Below, piece after piece: positions 11,876-21,291 of a DNA stretch of 64,000 bases. This stretch comes from Rhipicephalus microplus (Eukaryota; Arthropoda; Arachnida; Ixodida; Ixodidae): assembly GCF_043290135.1 (NCBI RefSeq), contig NC_134700.1, positions 155,202,053 through 155,266,052 on the forward strand, read 5' to 3'. The first letter of the stretch is position 1. The number at the start of each line of letters is the position of its first letter. The notes under the pieces were generated by a model. The model made no database searches and had not been told where the DNA came from. It saw only the letters and a list, made by a program, of their open reading frames with translations. A program made the position numbers and the translations under genes.

Positions 11876-12900
11876 CTACGTCCACTGTAGGACAAAGGCC
11901 TCTCCCATGTTCCGCCAGTTAACCCGGTCCTGTGCTTGCTGTTGCCAATTTATACCCGCAAACTTCTTAATCTCATCTGCCCACCTAACCTTCTGTCTCC
12001 CCCTACCCCGCTTCCCTTCTCTGGGAATCCAGTTGGTGACCCTTAATGACCAGCGGTTATCCTGTCTACGTGCTACATGCCCGGCCCATGTCCATTTCCT
12101 CTTCTTTATTGCAGCTATAATATCCTTGACTCCCGTTTGTCCCCTAATCCACTCTGCTCTCTTCTTGTCTCTTAAGGTTACACCTACCATTTTTCTTTCC
12201 ATTGCTCGCTGCGTCGTCCTCAATTTAAGTTGAACCCTCTTTGTGAGTCTCCAGGTTTCTGCTCCGTAGCTAAGTACCGGCAAGATACAGCTGTTATATA
12301 CCTTCCTCTTGAGGGACAGTGGCAATCTACTTGTCATAATTTGAGAGTGCCTGCCGAATGTGCTCCACCCCATTCTTATTCTTCTAGTTACTTCAATCTC
12401 GTGGTTAGGCTCTGCGGTTATTACCTGCCCTAAGTAGACATAGTCTTTTACAACTTCAAGTGCACTATTACATATCGCAAAGCGCTGCTCCTTTCCGAGG
12501 TTGTTGTACATTACTTTCGTTTTCTGCAGATTAATTTTAAGACCCGCCTTTCTGCTCTCCTTGTATAACTCTGTAATCATGAGTTGCAATTCGTCCCCCG
12601 AGTTACTCAGCAATGCAATGTCATCGGCAAAGCGCAGGTTACTGAGGTACTCTCCATTAACTCTTATCCCTAACTGTTCCCATTCTAGGCTTCTGAAAAC
12701 GTCCTGTAAGCACGCAGTGAATAGCATTGGGGAGATAGTGTCCCCCTGCCTTACACCCTTCTTTATTGGTATTCTGTTGCTTTCTTTATGGAGCACTATG
12801 GTAGCAGTTGATCCCCTGTAGATTTCTTCCAGAATGTTTATATATATTTCATCTACGCCCTGATTCCGCAGTGTCTGCATGACGGCTGATATTTCTACTG
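11876..12900 (-). pseudogene. RTE-like reverse transcriptase, C-terminal two thirds
   Basis: About 341 codons are open without a break. Visible in order are GVRQGDTISP, the catalytic block LRFADDIALLS with both aspartates, a LKINLQKTKVM segment, a thumb-like SYGAETWRLT region, and the C-terminal WTWAGHVARR...DNRW domain common in arthropod endonuclease-reverse transcriptase LINEs. The protein would copy its RNA at nicked target DNA, but the N-terminal endonuclease is missing and the gene is cut by the Gypsy insertion. The continuous frame suggests a fairly young copy. The apparent upstream continuation past 12900 is only Gypsy LTR read-through. Confidence 0.85.
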
Positions 12901-13063
12901 TGCGATGATGTTTAATGGAACAGAGGAGCGGCAACGAGGTCGCGACGGCAAATGGGCGAACAGCAAGTCTGGCAAAGGCGGCACAGATTCTCGCGCAATC
13001 AGAGCACGGGCTTTTCGTTGTCTTCCGAAGGCGCATACGCGTTGGTGCGTCTGCTCCACTACA
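12901..13063 (-). repeat. 3' LTR of Gypsy element A
   Basis: 163 bp, TGTAGTGGAG to the terminal CA on the minus strand. It matches the 5' LTR except at four positions. The polypurine region (minus strand ending GGGGGTAT) abuts it at about 13064-13075. The pol frame has no stop across it. Confidence 0.95.
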
Positions 13064-13425
13064 ATACCCCCGGGGTTAAGGGTAGCCATCCTGGCGACTC
13101 GGGGAGTAGGCACAATGAGGGGGTCGTAGTAGGGCTTGAGACGGTCGACGTGTACGGTCTCGCGTCCTCGACGGCGCAAATCTGGTGATTGTGTTAATGG
13201 CTCGATGATGTAATTCACTGGGGAGGTCGCGTCAATGACACGGTAGGGACCATGGTACCGGGCCAGAAGTTTAGAAGACAGGCCAGGAACGTGCGGGGGC
13301 ACCCAAAGCCACACAAGGGAGCCAGCACGAAATGTAGGAGCTATGCGGTGAGCGTCTGTTGTGTCGAGTCTTTTGTAGACCTTGAGCCTCACTTGTCAGA
13401 GACCGAGCCAACTGACGGCAGTCTT

Positions 13426-13553
13426 CAGCGTATCTGGCGACTTCCGAAAGCGGGGAGCACTCAGATGGATCAGGGCGGTACGGTAGTATCAGCGTATCTG
13501 GCGACTTCCGAAAGCGGGGAGCACTCGGATGCATCAGGGCGGTACGGTAGTAT
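13426..13553. repeat. 64-bp tandem duplication inside integrase
   Basis: Copies 13426-13489 and 13490-13553 differ at only two positions. As 64 is not a multiple of three, the duplication shifts the integrase reading frame, and the encoded [18 protein letters not shown] segment appears twice in different frames. Confidence 0.92.
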
Positions 13554-16500
13554 AGGGTCGAGTGGGTGGGAAGGTTCGCGGCCGTACAATAGAAAGAACG
13601 GGGAAAAACCGGTAGTCGCTTGCGTCGCGGTGTTATAAGCGAAGGTAACAAAGGGCAATACAGCGTCCCAGTTAGTGTGGTCGGAGGAGGTGTACATCCT
13701 CAGCATGTCGCCAAGTGTGCGGTTGAACCGCTCAGTAAGACCATTTGTCTGTGGATGGTATGCGGTAGATTTCCGGTGGATAATGTTGCATTCAGCGAGG
13801 ATAGCTTGGATGACCTCCGACAGGAACACTCGACCCATATCACTGAGTAATTCCCGCGGAGCACCATGACGTAGAATGAAGCTGCGGAGGATGAAGAGTG
13901 CAACTTCGTGGGCGGTGGCTGCCGGTAGAGCTGCAGTCTCAGCGTAGCGTGTCAGATGATCGACTCCGACAATAATCCACCGGTTTCCAGAGCTACTATA
14001 TGGGAGGGGGCCATATAGGTCTATACCCACGCGGTCGAATGGGCGACCCGGGCACGGGAGCGGCTGTAACGTGCCAGTAAGGTGCCGCGGAGGTGTCTTG
14101 TTCTGTTGGCAAGTGGTGCAAGACTGAACGTATTTCTGCACAAAGCGATACATTCCTCGCCAGTAATAGCGTTGGCGCAGCCTTTCGTAGGTTTTCAGGA
14201 CACCTGCGTGAGCACTTTGGGGATCTGCATGGAAATTCTAGCAGATGTCAGAGCGCATATGAGTTGGGACAGCAAGGAGCCACTTCCGACCACCAGGCAT
14301 GTAGTTGCGGCGGTACAGAATGTTGTCTCGTAAGGAAAAGTGGGCTGCTTGCCGGCGTAGCGCTCTCGTGGAAGGGACAGCAGACGGATCGCTAAGGTAG
14401 TCGACTTACAAGGCAAGGTATGGGTCTTTACGCTGCTCCGAAAGCATGTCAGTCGTGTCGAGTGGTGAGAAGGTGGTAAAAGGGGGAGACAAAGAAGCCA
14501 CATCTGGTGTTAATGGCGATTGCGAAAGTGCATCGGCATCCGCATGTTTGCGACCGGAACGATATACGACACGGATGTCGTATTCTTGCAATCGAAGTGC
14601 CCAACGCCCCAGGCGCCCGGACGGGTCTTTCAAGGTGGACAGCCAACATAGAGCGTGGTGGTCTGTGACCACGTCGAAAGGACGGCCGTAAAGGTACGGG
14701 CGAAACTTCGTCAACGCCCAGATTATGGCCAAACACTCCTTCTCTGTCACGGAGTAATTCAATTCAGCCTTCTTGAGAGCGCGACTTGCATAGGCGACTA
14801 CGTATTCAGCTTGGGTGCCTTTCCGTTGTGCCAAAACTGCACCGAGACCGATGCCACTTGCATCGGTGTGAATTTCTGTGGCCGCAGCAGGGTCGAAGTG
14901 ACGAAGAATAGGTGGTGAGGTCAGCAGGCGGCGCAGCTGGCGAAATGCATCGTCACATGCAGGTGACCATGCAGATATGCCTTTGCTGTTGGAAAGCAGA
15001 CTCGTGAGAGGTGCGATGATGGACGCGAAGTTGCGCACGAAGCGACGAAAGTAGGAGCAGAGACCGACGAAACTTCTTAGGGCTTTCAGTGATGTGGGCA
15101 ACGGAAAGTCAGCGACAGCTTGAAGCTTATTGGGATCCGGAAGAACACCGTCTCTTGTGATGACATGTCCCAAGATGGTTAGTTTTCGTGCTGCGAAGTG
15201 GCACTTCTTGGAGTTGAGTTGTAGGCCTGCAGAAGTTAGACACGTCAGAATCTCGTGGAGGCGAGCAAGATGTGTCGGGAAATCAGATGAAAAGACTACG
15301 ATGTCGTCCAGGTAACATAAGCAGGTTTTCCACTTGTGGGCACGCAAGATGGTGTCGATCATGCGCTCAAATGTGGCAGGCGCGTTGCAGAGCCCAAATG
15401 GCATGACTTTGAACTCATATAGGCCATCCGGCGTTACAAAGGCTGTTTTAGGGCAAATACATTCAGCCATTGGCACCTGCCAATACCCACAACGCAGATC
15501 CAAAGATGTAAAGTACTCGGCGCCTTGTAAACAGTCAAGAGCATCGTCTATTCGTGGTAGCGGGTAGACATCTTTTTTCGTAATATTGTTTAAGCGGCGA
15601 TAGTCCACGCAAAATTGTATGGTGCCATCTTTTTTCTTGACCAGAACCACAGGTGATGACCAAGCGCTTTGAGAAGGCTGTATCACTCCACGTTTAAGCA
15701 TGTCATCTACTTGCTCCGTAATGACGCGGCGCTCTTCGGCGGAAACGCGGCAAGGACGCTGTCGCAGAGGCGAATGTGAGCCGGTGTCAATAGTATGAGT
15801 GATAGTCGTGGTGCGGCCCAAAGCAGGTTCTTGAAAGTCGAAAGAAGAACGAAACTTGTTAAGGAGAGCAACAAGTCGGCGGCGATGCGAGAGGGGAAGG
15901 TCTACGTCAATAGCATTGTCGAAGGCTGACGAACTTGATGGCTCAGACGCATGAGTGATTGCAGCAATGTGACATGGCGTTTCGTCGGGAAGAATAATAT
16001 CATCGATATGGTCGACAGGTTGCACATATCCTAACGTTTCACCACGAAGTAAGCCAATGGGGTAGTTGCAGTGGTTGGTAACCAGCATTACGGTTAAACC
16101 AGATGCAATTGTAAGAACGGCAAATGGGAGAACGATGCCCTTGCGTTCAGTAAAACAGGAGATGGCGTAAACACCACCGTGGCGTCAGGTTGCGCCACAC
16201 ATGAAAGGCTTACAGGGACCGAAGCTTCCGGGGGCAAGGTGATGTCGTCGTCAGCGATGAGTTTGCAGAGCCGAGGAGACCGGTCGGGTGGTGGAAATTC
16301 ATATGTTGGCACAAGGGACACTTCGGCACGGGAACAATCGATGATAGCTTCATGACCTGATAAGAAATCCCAACCGAGGATAAGGTCATGAGAGCAAGAT
16401 GGCAGAACAAAAAACTGTACGACGTACAAAACGTCTCGGATGACGACGCGCGCCGTACACACAGCCGAGGGATGAATGCGTTGCGCGCTAGCCGTGGAAA

Positions 16501-16668
16501 GCACCAAGCCACTGAGAGATGTGGTCACTTTCTTCAGTTCCCTACAAATTTTTGCGTTCATCACAGAAAGGGCGGCCCCGGTATCAATTAACGCTAATGT
16601 GGCGACTCCCTCAACATCGACATCAACATTTTGCGGCGAAAATGGAGGCGTTGGGAATTGCGCACAAG

Positions 16669-16708
16669 GTGCAGTTCTTGCCTCTGGAACTGCACTGATT
16701 AGTTTCCC
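16669..16708 (-). promoter_or_regulatory. minus-one ribosomal frameshift signal at the gag-pol junction
   Basis: On the minus strand gag reads GAG GGA AAC TAA. The heptamer G GGA AAC (16702-16708) fits X XXY YYZ exactly and abuts the stop codon. A 6-nt spacer (TAATCA) is followed by a perfect 9-bp inverted repeat, GTGCAGTTC (16687-16695) and GAACTGCAC (16669-16677), with a 9-nt loop. The pol frame is minus one relative to gag and open from the slip site into the protease. This layout matches known retroelement frameshift signals; the function is inferred. Confidence 0.85.
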
Positions 16709-17958
16709 TCCTCAGGAGGTGGTCGACGACGCATAGGCGATGGCGATCGGCGACGAGGTGATGAGAAACGAGCAGTCGATGGGTGGTGATCCGAGTCGGA
16801 GTGCCTCTGTTCATATCCAGACGTGGTAGTCTGCTGCGGTGTGTAGGTAGGAGCTCCGAAGTATGCGTGCGCAGGTGTGGGACGGCGGCGGCAGAAGCGT
16901 GCAATGTGGCCAGCGATGCCACACGCGAAGCAGATGGGGCGATTGTCTCGGGTGCGCCACACATTAGATGGACGGAAAAAGCGAGGTGGGGGCCTGTAAA
17001 CTGGAGGCGAGGCCGGAGGAGGTGGAGCCGATAAGGCGACTGGATGCGGTGGGGGCCGCGCGACCACAGCTGCGTAGCTGAGAGGTGAAGGCGGCGCAGT
17101 TGGTGCATAGCCAGCAGTTGAGAGATCAGATGGCACCGAAGTGCATGGGTAAGAGGCCGGAACTGTAGGGAGGGCATTGCAAATTTCAGTGCGTATGGCC
17201 TGCTGCATATTCGAAGGGAGGCTTGTCGTGGGCGCGTCGCTATGCGGCAGCAGGGAGAGCTGTCGGGCGACTTCCTCCCTGATGAAGTCTTTAATCTGGT
17301 TCGACAGAGTTCCTTGGTGAACGTTGCCATTTGCGAGTGCGACGGGCGAGATCGAATCTGGTGATGGGACACTCTGTCGGGCGATGGAACGCTGACGACG
17401 CAATTCATCGAAGCTCTGGCACAGGCTTACGAGGACTGCTATTGTGGTCGGGCTTTTCGCCAGCAACATCTGGAATGCGCCATCCTCGATGCCTTTAAGA
17501 ATATGTCGAATTTTCTCTTCTTCAGGCATGGATGAGTTAACACGCCTGCAGAGGTCGAGCACATCCTCAATATAGCTAGTAAAGGTCTCGCCAGGCTGCT
17601 GGGCTCGGTGGCGCAGACGCTTGTCAGCGCGGAGCTTGCGGACCTCTGGTCCGCCGAACGCTTCGGTCACGAGGGTCTTAAAGGTGGACCAGCTGGCGAT
17701 GGCGGTTTCGCGGTTGGTGAACCATAGCTTGGCGACGTCAGCCAAGTAAAAGATAACATAGGCAAGCTTAGAGTCATTGTCCCATTTGTTGCTGGCACTC
17801 GCGCGTTCGTACAAGGAGAGCCAGTCTTCGACGTCTTGCTCACCACTGCCGCTGAAGATTGGTGGGTCCCGCTGACGGGTAGCACCGGGGCAGGTCGACG
17901 GGGCAGCCGATGGTGCTGGCTCTGCTGGGATGGGCTGGTTGGCGACTGCATCAGTCAT
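16699..17958 (-). CDS. Gag of Gypsy element A
   Basis: The first ATG after the primer-binding site (17958) gives MTDAVANQPIP and an uninterrupted 419-residue frame. The leader is very short, under 80 bp from the LTR. The N-terminal half carries the retrotransposon gag domain (PPIFSGSG..DVEDWLSLYE through LADVAKLWF to a WSTFKTLVTEAFG block); a Pro-rich middle follows, then a CCHC zinc knuckle CFACGIAGHIARFC at about residue 355, and an Arg/Ser/Pro tail. It would assemble particles and bind RNA. It ends at TAA directly after a GGGAAAC slippery site, so pol is reached by minus-one frameshifting. The frame looks intact. Confidence 0.9.
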   Translation of the reverse strand: MTDAVANQPIPAEPAPSAAPSTCPGATRQRDPPIFSGSGEQDVEDWLSLYERASASNKWDNDSKLAYVIFYLADVAKLWFTNRETAIASWSTFKTLVTEAFGGPEVRKLRADKRLRHRAQQPGETFTSYIEDVLDLCRRVNSSMPEEEKIRHILKGIEDGAFQMLLAKSPTTIAVLVSLCQSFDELRRQRSIARQSVPSPDSISPVALANGNVHQGTLSNQIKDFIREEVARQLSLLPHSDAPTTSLPSNMQQAIRTEICNALPTVPASYPCTSVPSDLSTAGYAPTAPPSPLSYAAVVARPPPHPVALSAPPPPASPPVYRPPPRFFRPSNVWRTRDNRPICFACGIAGHIARFCRRRPTPAHAYFGAPTYTPQQTTTSGYEQRHSDSDHHPSTARFSSPRRRSPSPMRRRPPPEEGN

Positions 17959-18018
17959 GTTGTACGGTGGTCTTTCGGCCAACTTGCGAGAGCGGAGCTC
18001 CAGGTCTGCCTTGGGATC

Positions 18019-18036
18019 TCAGCAGCCTCCACCAAA
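18019..18036 (-). other. primer-binding site of Gypsy element A
   Basis: Two bases after the 5' LTR the minus strand reads TGGTGGAGGCTGCTGAG, starting with the TGG that pairs with tRNA CCA ends. The same TGGTGGAG core follows the LTRs of the Gypsy elements at 50640-56155 and 34050-35692. I do not name the tRNA. Confidence 0.75.
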
Positions 18037-18199
18037 TGCGGAAATGTTTAATGGAACAGAGGAGCGGCAACGAGGTCGCGACGGAAAATGGGCGAACAGC
18101 AAGTCTGGCAAAGGCGGCACAGATTCTCGCGCAATCAGAGCACGGGCTTTTCGTTGTCTTCCGAAGGCGCATACGCGTTGGTGCGTCTGCTCCACTACA
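18037..18199 (-). repeat. 5' LTR of Gypsy element A
   Basis: 163 bp, the partner of the LTR at 12901. As the 5' LTR it should carry the element's promoter. Its right edge is directly followed by the ACTG target duplication. Confidence 0.95.
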
Positions 18200-18243
18200 A
18201 CTGAATCAAACGCCTTCTCGTAATCTATGAAGGCTATGTATAG

Positions 18244-18826
18244 CATAGTATGCATGACAAGTAAAATTTTATTTTCATCCTTGCCATCCATTTCACTTGT
18301 AGTAGAGCTCCCATACAAAGTAAAAACAAAATCGGTGACGAGCATGCGTTGTAGAGCATCCCTCATTTTTTTAAATTTGTCGCCGAGACTTTTTTTTTTT
18401 TAACAATGAGGCAATTTTTAGTGTTTTTTGCCTAAACCATAGTACTTTTCAAGGTGGGAAGTTGGTAAGTCACTAGCACTTCAAATGTGCGAAACACAAG
18501 CTCCTTTTTTGTTCAAAGAGTTAGAAATTTGTCCATAAACTTGGAGCTTGTTCATCCGATATCCAATTATCGTAAAAACTGAAATGTAGGTTGAAATAAA
18601 AAAAATGCAATGAAAAGTTGACCCTTGTCTTATTTACCGTTCATTGGCAGAAAGAAATGTGGAAGTCTCGCACCAATGGGCAGCTGAACTTGAAAGCCTC
18701 TGATCCATCGTGAGCATCAGCAGCGGCGCTGTCGGGCAAGGCTAGGCAAGGCTATGGTAGCTAGGCCTACAGTCTTCTAGCAACACCATTTTGCCTCGGT
18801 TATCTGCTGTCAGTCTGCTGTTTTAA
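18244..18826. other. ARGLU1 intron 2 sequence, nothing recognised
   Basis: AT-rich spacer between the LINE remnant and a pogo fragment, with long T runs near 18390. No domain-bearing frame. Confidence 0.4.
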
Positions 18827-19251
18827 ATGAGGGGTAGTCGACGGCAGTTTATGATAGCCCTTAAGGGAAATGTTATTGAGTATGCCAGAGCACACGGCAA
18901 CCTGGCGGGTCAATGGGAAGTCGGTGCCTTGGAGAAAAGCGTGCACTGGAACAGCCAAAAGCACGGCATCACAACCTGCAGCAACAAAAAAAAACATTGT
19001 TTCGTGCACAGACTGCAGTGAACCCTGAACTGGAAACTCTACTCATTGAATTTGTCCAGAAGCTGCTTGCAAGATTCCTACTTGTATCAACGGAGTGCAT
19101 CTGCATGAAAGCTCTCGAGATAGCGCATGACTCTGGGCTCACAAGGGTGCAATTCAAGGGATCCCCATCGTGGGTGCGCCGATTTGAGAAGCGGAAGGGC
19201 TTTGCGCTGAGGCGGCGTACTTTCATCTTTCCGCAAATGCTGCATCAGTAA
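18827..19251 (+). pseudogene. pogo/CENP-B-type transposase fragment, DNA-binding part only
   Basis: Two frames, offset by a frameshift near 19015, together read like the N-terminal DNA-binding region of a pogo-superfamily transposase. The first has ALKGNVIEYARAHGN and EKSVHW; the second has NPELETLLIEFVQ, STECICMKALEIAHDSGL and a SWVRRFEKRKGFALRRRT block typical of the CENP-B helix-turn-helix. No catalytic DDE/D domain follows and no terminal repeats are visible, so it is a relic. Domestication as a DNA-binding exon is possible in principle, but the frameshift argues against it. Confidence 0.65.
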
Positions 19252-19569
19252 CGCATTGGATGGAACGCAGGACGATGCACTCTGAAATGTTACTAGTGAA
19301 AAACAGACGCCATCGGACTGAAGTTCGGACAAATCTGAGTAACTGCACTTTGTAGCCTTCTGGCATATAACTAGATAAAATCAGTGTCCAAATAAAAGGA
19401 AATGTCACGACAGCGCAGCTGGTTGTGTCACGTATTTACCAAGGTAAAGGTGCGCCACGATACTTTGCAATTAAAAAAAATTATTTTTTGGAGATTCGAA
19501 GTCGGAGATTCAAACGGCTCCACGTGCCCAGGAGGTGTCGGGTTTGAAGGCTGCAATACCAATAGCTGA

Positions 19570-20800
19570 GGCTCAAGGGTCGTCTTGTTGTCTGTTGTCG
19601 GCCTGGAGGACTGCGATGAGACATCGAGCTGGCGCCCCACTTGAGCCCAATATATGGTAGTGGGCACGTTGGCAAAGGGTCCAGCTACCCTGTGCCCCTC
19701 TGTATCTCACCCCACGAGAGGACGGGGTGGCCGATGGCTGACATGAATTTGGATCTGGTACCAGTGATGAGTCTGGAAGCTCATGTGGAGAACAGAAGCG
19801 CTCAGCTGGAGCCTCGAGATGAAACCAGTCTTGAACTCCATCCTCTGTACCGGTCAGGTTGGTCTTGGTGCTGGCAAAGAGGTGGGAGGGAGTCCGGCCA
19901 AAAGCAGCAGTCAGCTTGCAGCTCCATTCTGCCCACGATTGCTGCCGCACACCTTGTACCTGTGCCACGCTACGGCAGGATTTTGAAGGCGGTCTACGGC
20001 TATGCACCACTACTGATTTTCGTTCTATCTCTTGCAAGCTTTGAGAGCGTTGATGTTAGCCACCCAATCGACGGCGTCGTCCTGGAACCCATTATATTTC
20101 GGTGGTTCGCTGATGGCCGGTGATGGTGGGTCGGCACGTAAAAATGCGGAGATTACTTAGTCAAAGCAACCGATGTGGTTCGAGAGCTGCAGGAGGGCGC
20201 ATCTCAACTCCCTGTGTCGCTCAGATGAGCAGGCCTCAAGGTCTTGTGAGGCGACTGCATTCAACATGCGTTCGCTTGCACTCAGAACTGGTAAGTTAGC
20301 AGGAAACAGCGTGGAGCTCGCCGCTGTAACAGCGTTGACCGTGACGTAGAGACGCTGCGATGGTACATCGCAGCTCCATGGCACTGTCGCACGAGACCTC
20401 AGAACCACTCTGGTTCGCGTCCGCTGAATATTCGGTGCTAGTAGTATTCACGGTGGCAACAAGCACGCCCAAGGAAGCCTTAACAGCGTCCCTTGGTTGT
20501 TCGCCCGTTGTAAGAGGACTGGGCTTGGGATACAGGCCACGGAAAACGTGCACGACGTTCTCAGATGATAGCAGTTCATGCGCATACTGAGATAAAAGTG
20601 GTAGCCTGCCGTCTGTCAAGTCGTACCCTGGAACCATCGAGGAGGCATCGACGCGATCCGCCGATGATTCGTTGGGTAGCTGCAGGAGTGGTCGGGTCGT
20701 GAACTCCATTAATCGGGAAGCGTGGACGACGTTCCTGGATTGAGAGACCCGTGCTGCCAACAACCCGCGAGGTACATGTGGCTTCAGCCACAAGGTTCAG
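19570..20800 (-). pseudogene. degenerate LTR-retrotransposon gag region
   Basis: Several minus-strand frames carry gag-like sequence broken by stops and shifts. At about 20090-20040 the strand reads PPKYNGFQDDAVDWVANI, equivalent to the PPIFSGSG..DVEDWL start of the gag domain in element A. Further on SWAEWSCKLTAAFG resembles its W..F...L..AFG end. The upstream part (20157-20793) is an open Ser/Leu-rich region, including ASQDLEACSSERHRELRCA, likely the N-terminal extension. No zinc knuckle, protease or LTR was found. The family differs from elements A and B. The assignment rests on short motifs. Confidence 0.5.
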
Positions 20801-21062
20801 TTGTCGAACTGCGCCATTGTAAAGGATGAGACTCGGAGAGAACGCTAATTTGCTAGGTCAGTGTTTTTTATCTGGCCTCCTTCTTTTTTTCCTCTAGCCG
20901 GGTATGCGCTTGTGCCTGAACACTGCTTTTGTAATCATTACACTAGTTTGAAAAGTAGTCGAAAGTTTTGATTTGTTAGGTTTTTAAGATGTCCAAGAAT
21001 GGATAATGTGTCTTTCTCTAGAGTATTGTAAGTGATTAGTCATTGTGAGATCCTCTGTGCAG

Positions 21063-21291
21063 GCGGCAGCGTGATGAGGACATTTCCAAGAGGTCCGAGG
21101 AAGAAATGCAGCGTCAGATTGAAGAGACAGTGGCCACCCGCGTGGCCGAAGAGATGGAGCGACGCCGAGAGGCCATGGAGACGGAGGTGCGACGGCGTGT
21201 TGAAGAGGCTCGGCACAACATGGAGAAGCAGCTTCTCCAAGAGGTGGAACAACGGCGAGCTCAGATGATTGCCGACCAGCAGAAGCGGGAG
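21063..21291 (+). CDS. ARGLU1: ARGLU1 exon 3: first part of the Glu/Arg helix
   Basis: Acceptor CCTCTGTGCAG at 21052-21062; donor GTAGGC at 21292. The one base taken from this exon completes an Arg codon and the exon ends in phase 0. It encodes about residues 93-169, a continuous highly charged helix: SEEEMQRQIEETVATRVAEE, then TEVRRRVEEARHNMEKQLLQ. The RRVEEA..xMEKQLL core is the best conserved part of the family and the region that contacts partners in vertebrates. It lies 14.8 kb downstream of exon 2. Confidence 0.94.

Larger units (their letters stand above)
12895..16708 (-). pseudogene. Pol of Gypsy element A (protease, RT, RNase H, integrase), broken
   Basis: Entered by frameshift at 16702-16708. 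In order: aspartic protease with LALIDTGAALSV; reverse transcriptase with [34 protein letters not shown] and the catalytic YLDDIVVF; RNase H with [15 protein letters not shown] and the WLSTLKD block; integrase with a CTTCQQNK zinc region, a DLYGPLP core start, [21 protein letters not shown] and a C-terminal VHVDRLKPYYD. Protease, RT and RNase H look intact. Breaks: TAA at 14406-14408, TAG at 14238-14240, and a 64-bp tandem duplication at 13426-13553 that shifts the integrase frame. The final frame stays open through the 3' LTR to 12895. Confidence 0.9.
12901..18199 (-). mobile_element. Ty3/Gypsy LTR retrotransposon A, nearly complete (5.3 kb)
   Basis: It has two 163-bp LTRs (12901-13063 and 18037-18199), begins TG and ends CA on either strand, and is flanked by a 4-bp duplication ACTG (12897-12900 and 18200-18203). 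Order on the minus strand: 5' LTR, primer-binding site, gag, protease, reverse transcriptase, RNase H, integrase, 3' LTR; no envelope gene. By eye the LTRs differ at 4 of 163 positions, so it is recent. It sits inside a LINE within intron 2 of ARGLU1, antisense to the gene. Two nonsense codons and a 64-bp duplication disable pol. Confidence 0.95.
11858..18243 (-). mobile_element. RTE-like LINE, 5'-truncated and split by a Gypsy element
   Basis: The LINE lies at 11858-12900 and 18200-18243 on the minus strand, interrupted by the Gypsy element at 12901-18199. Across the insertion the coding sequence joins naturally: the right part ends in an FIDYEKAFDSV reverse transcriptase motif and the left part resumes shortly before LRNQGVDEIYINIL. 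The 3' end comes just after the stop codon with a (TGA)n tail and almost no 3' UTR, as in RTE-type elements. The 5' end is lost at about 18243, so endonuclease and early reverse transcriptase are absent. Confidence 0.8.

Noticed and set aside
11790..12233. Plus-strand frame of 147 codons with an alternating Ile/Tyr run
   Set aside because: The run is the translation of the (AT)n microsatellite, and the rest is antisense to the LINE reverse transcriptase.
16623..17408. 261-codon minus-strand frame overlapping gag of element A
   Set aside because: It is the shifted frame of gag, rich in His/Ser/Arg from the GC-rich codons, with no own motif; gag itself has clear domains.
18019..18366. A single 115-codon protein joining LINE and LTR sequence
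   Set aside because: It is chance read-through from the LINE reverse transcriptase (FIDYEKAFDSV) into the Gypsy LTR; the junction is the insertion point.
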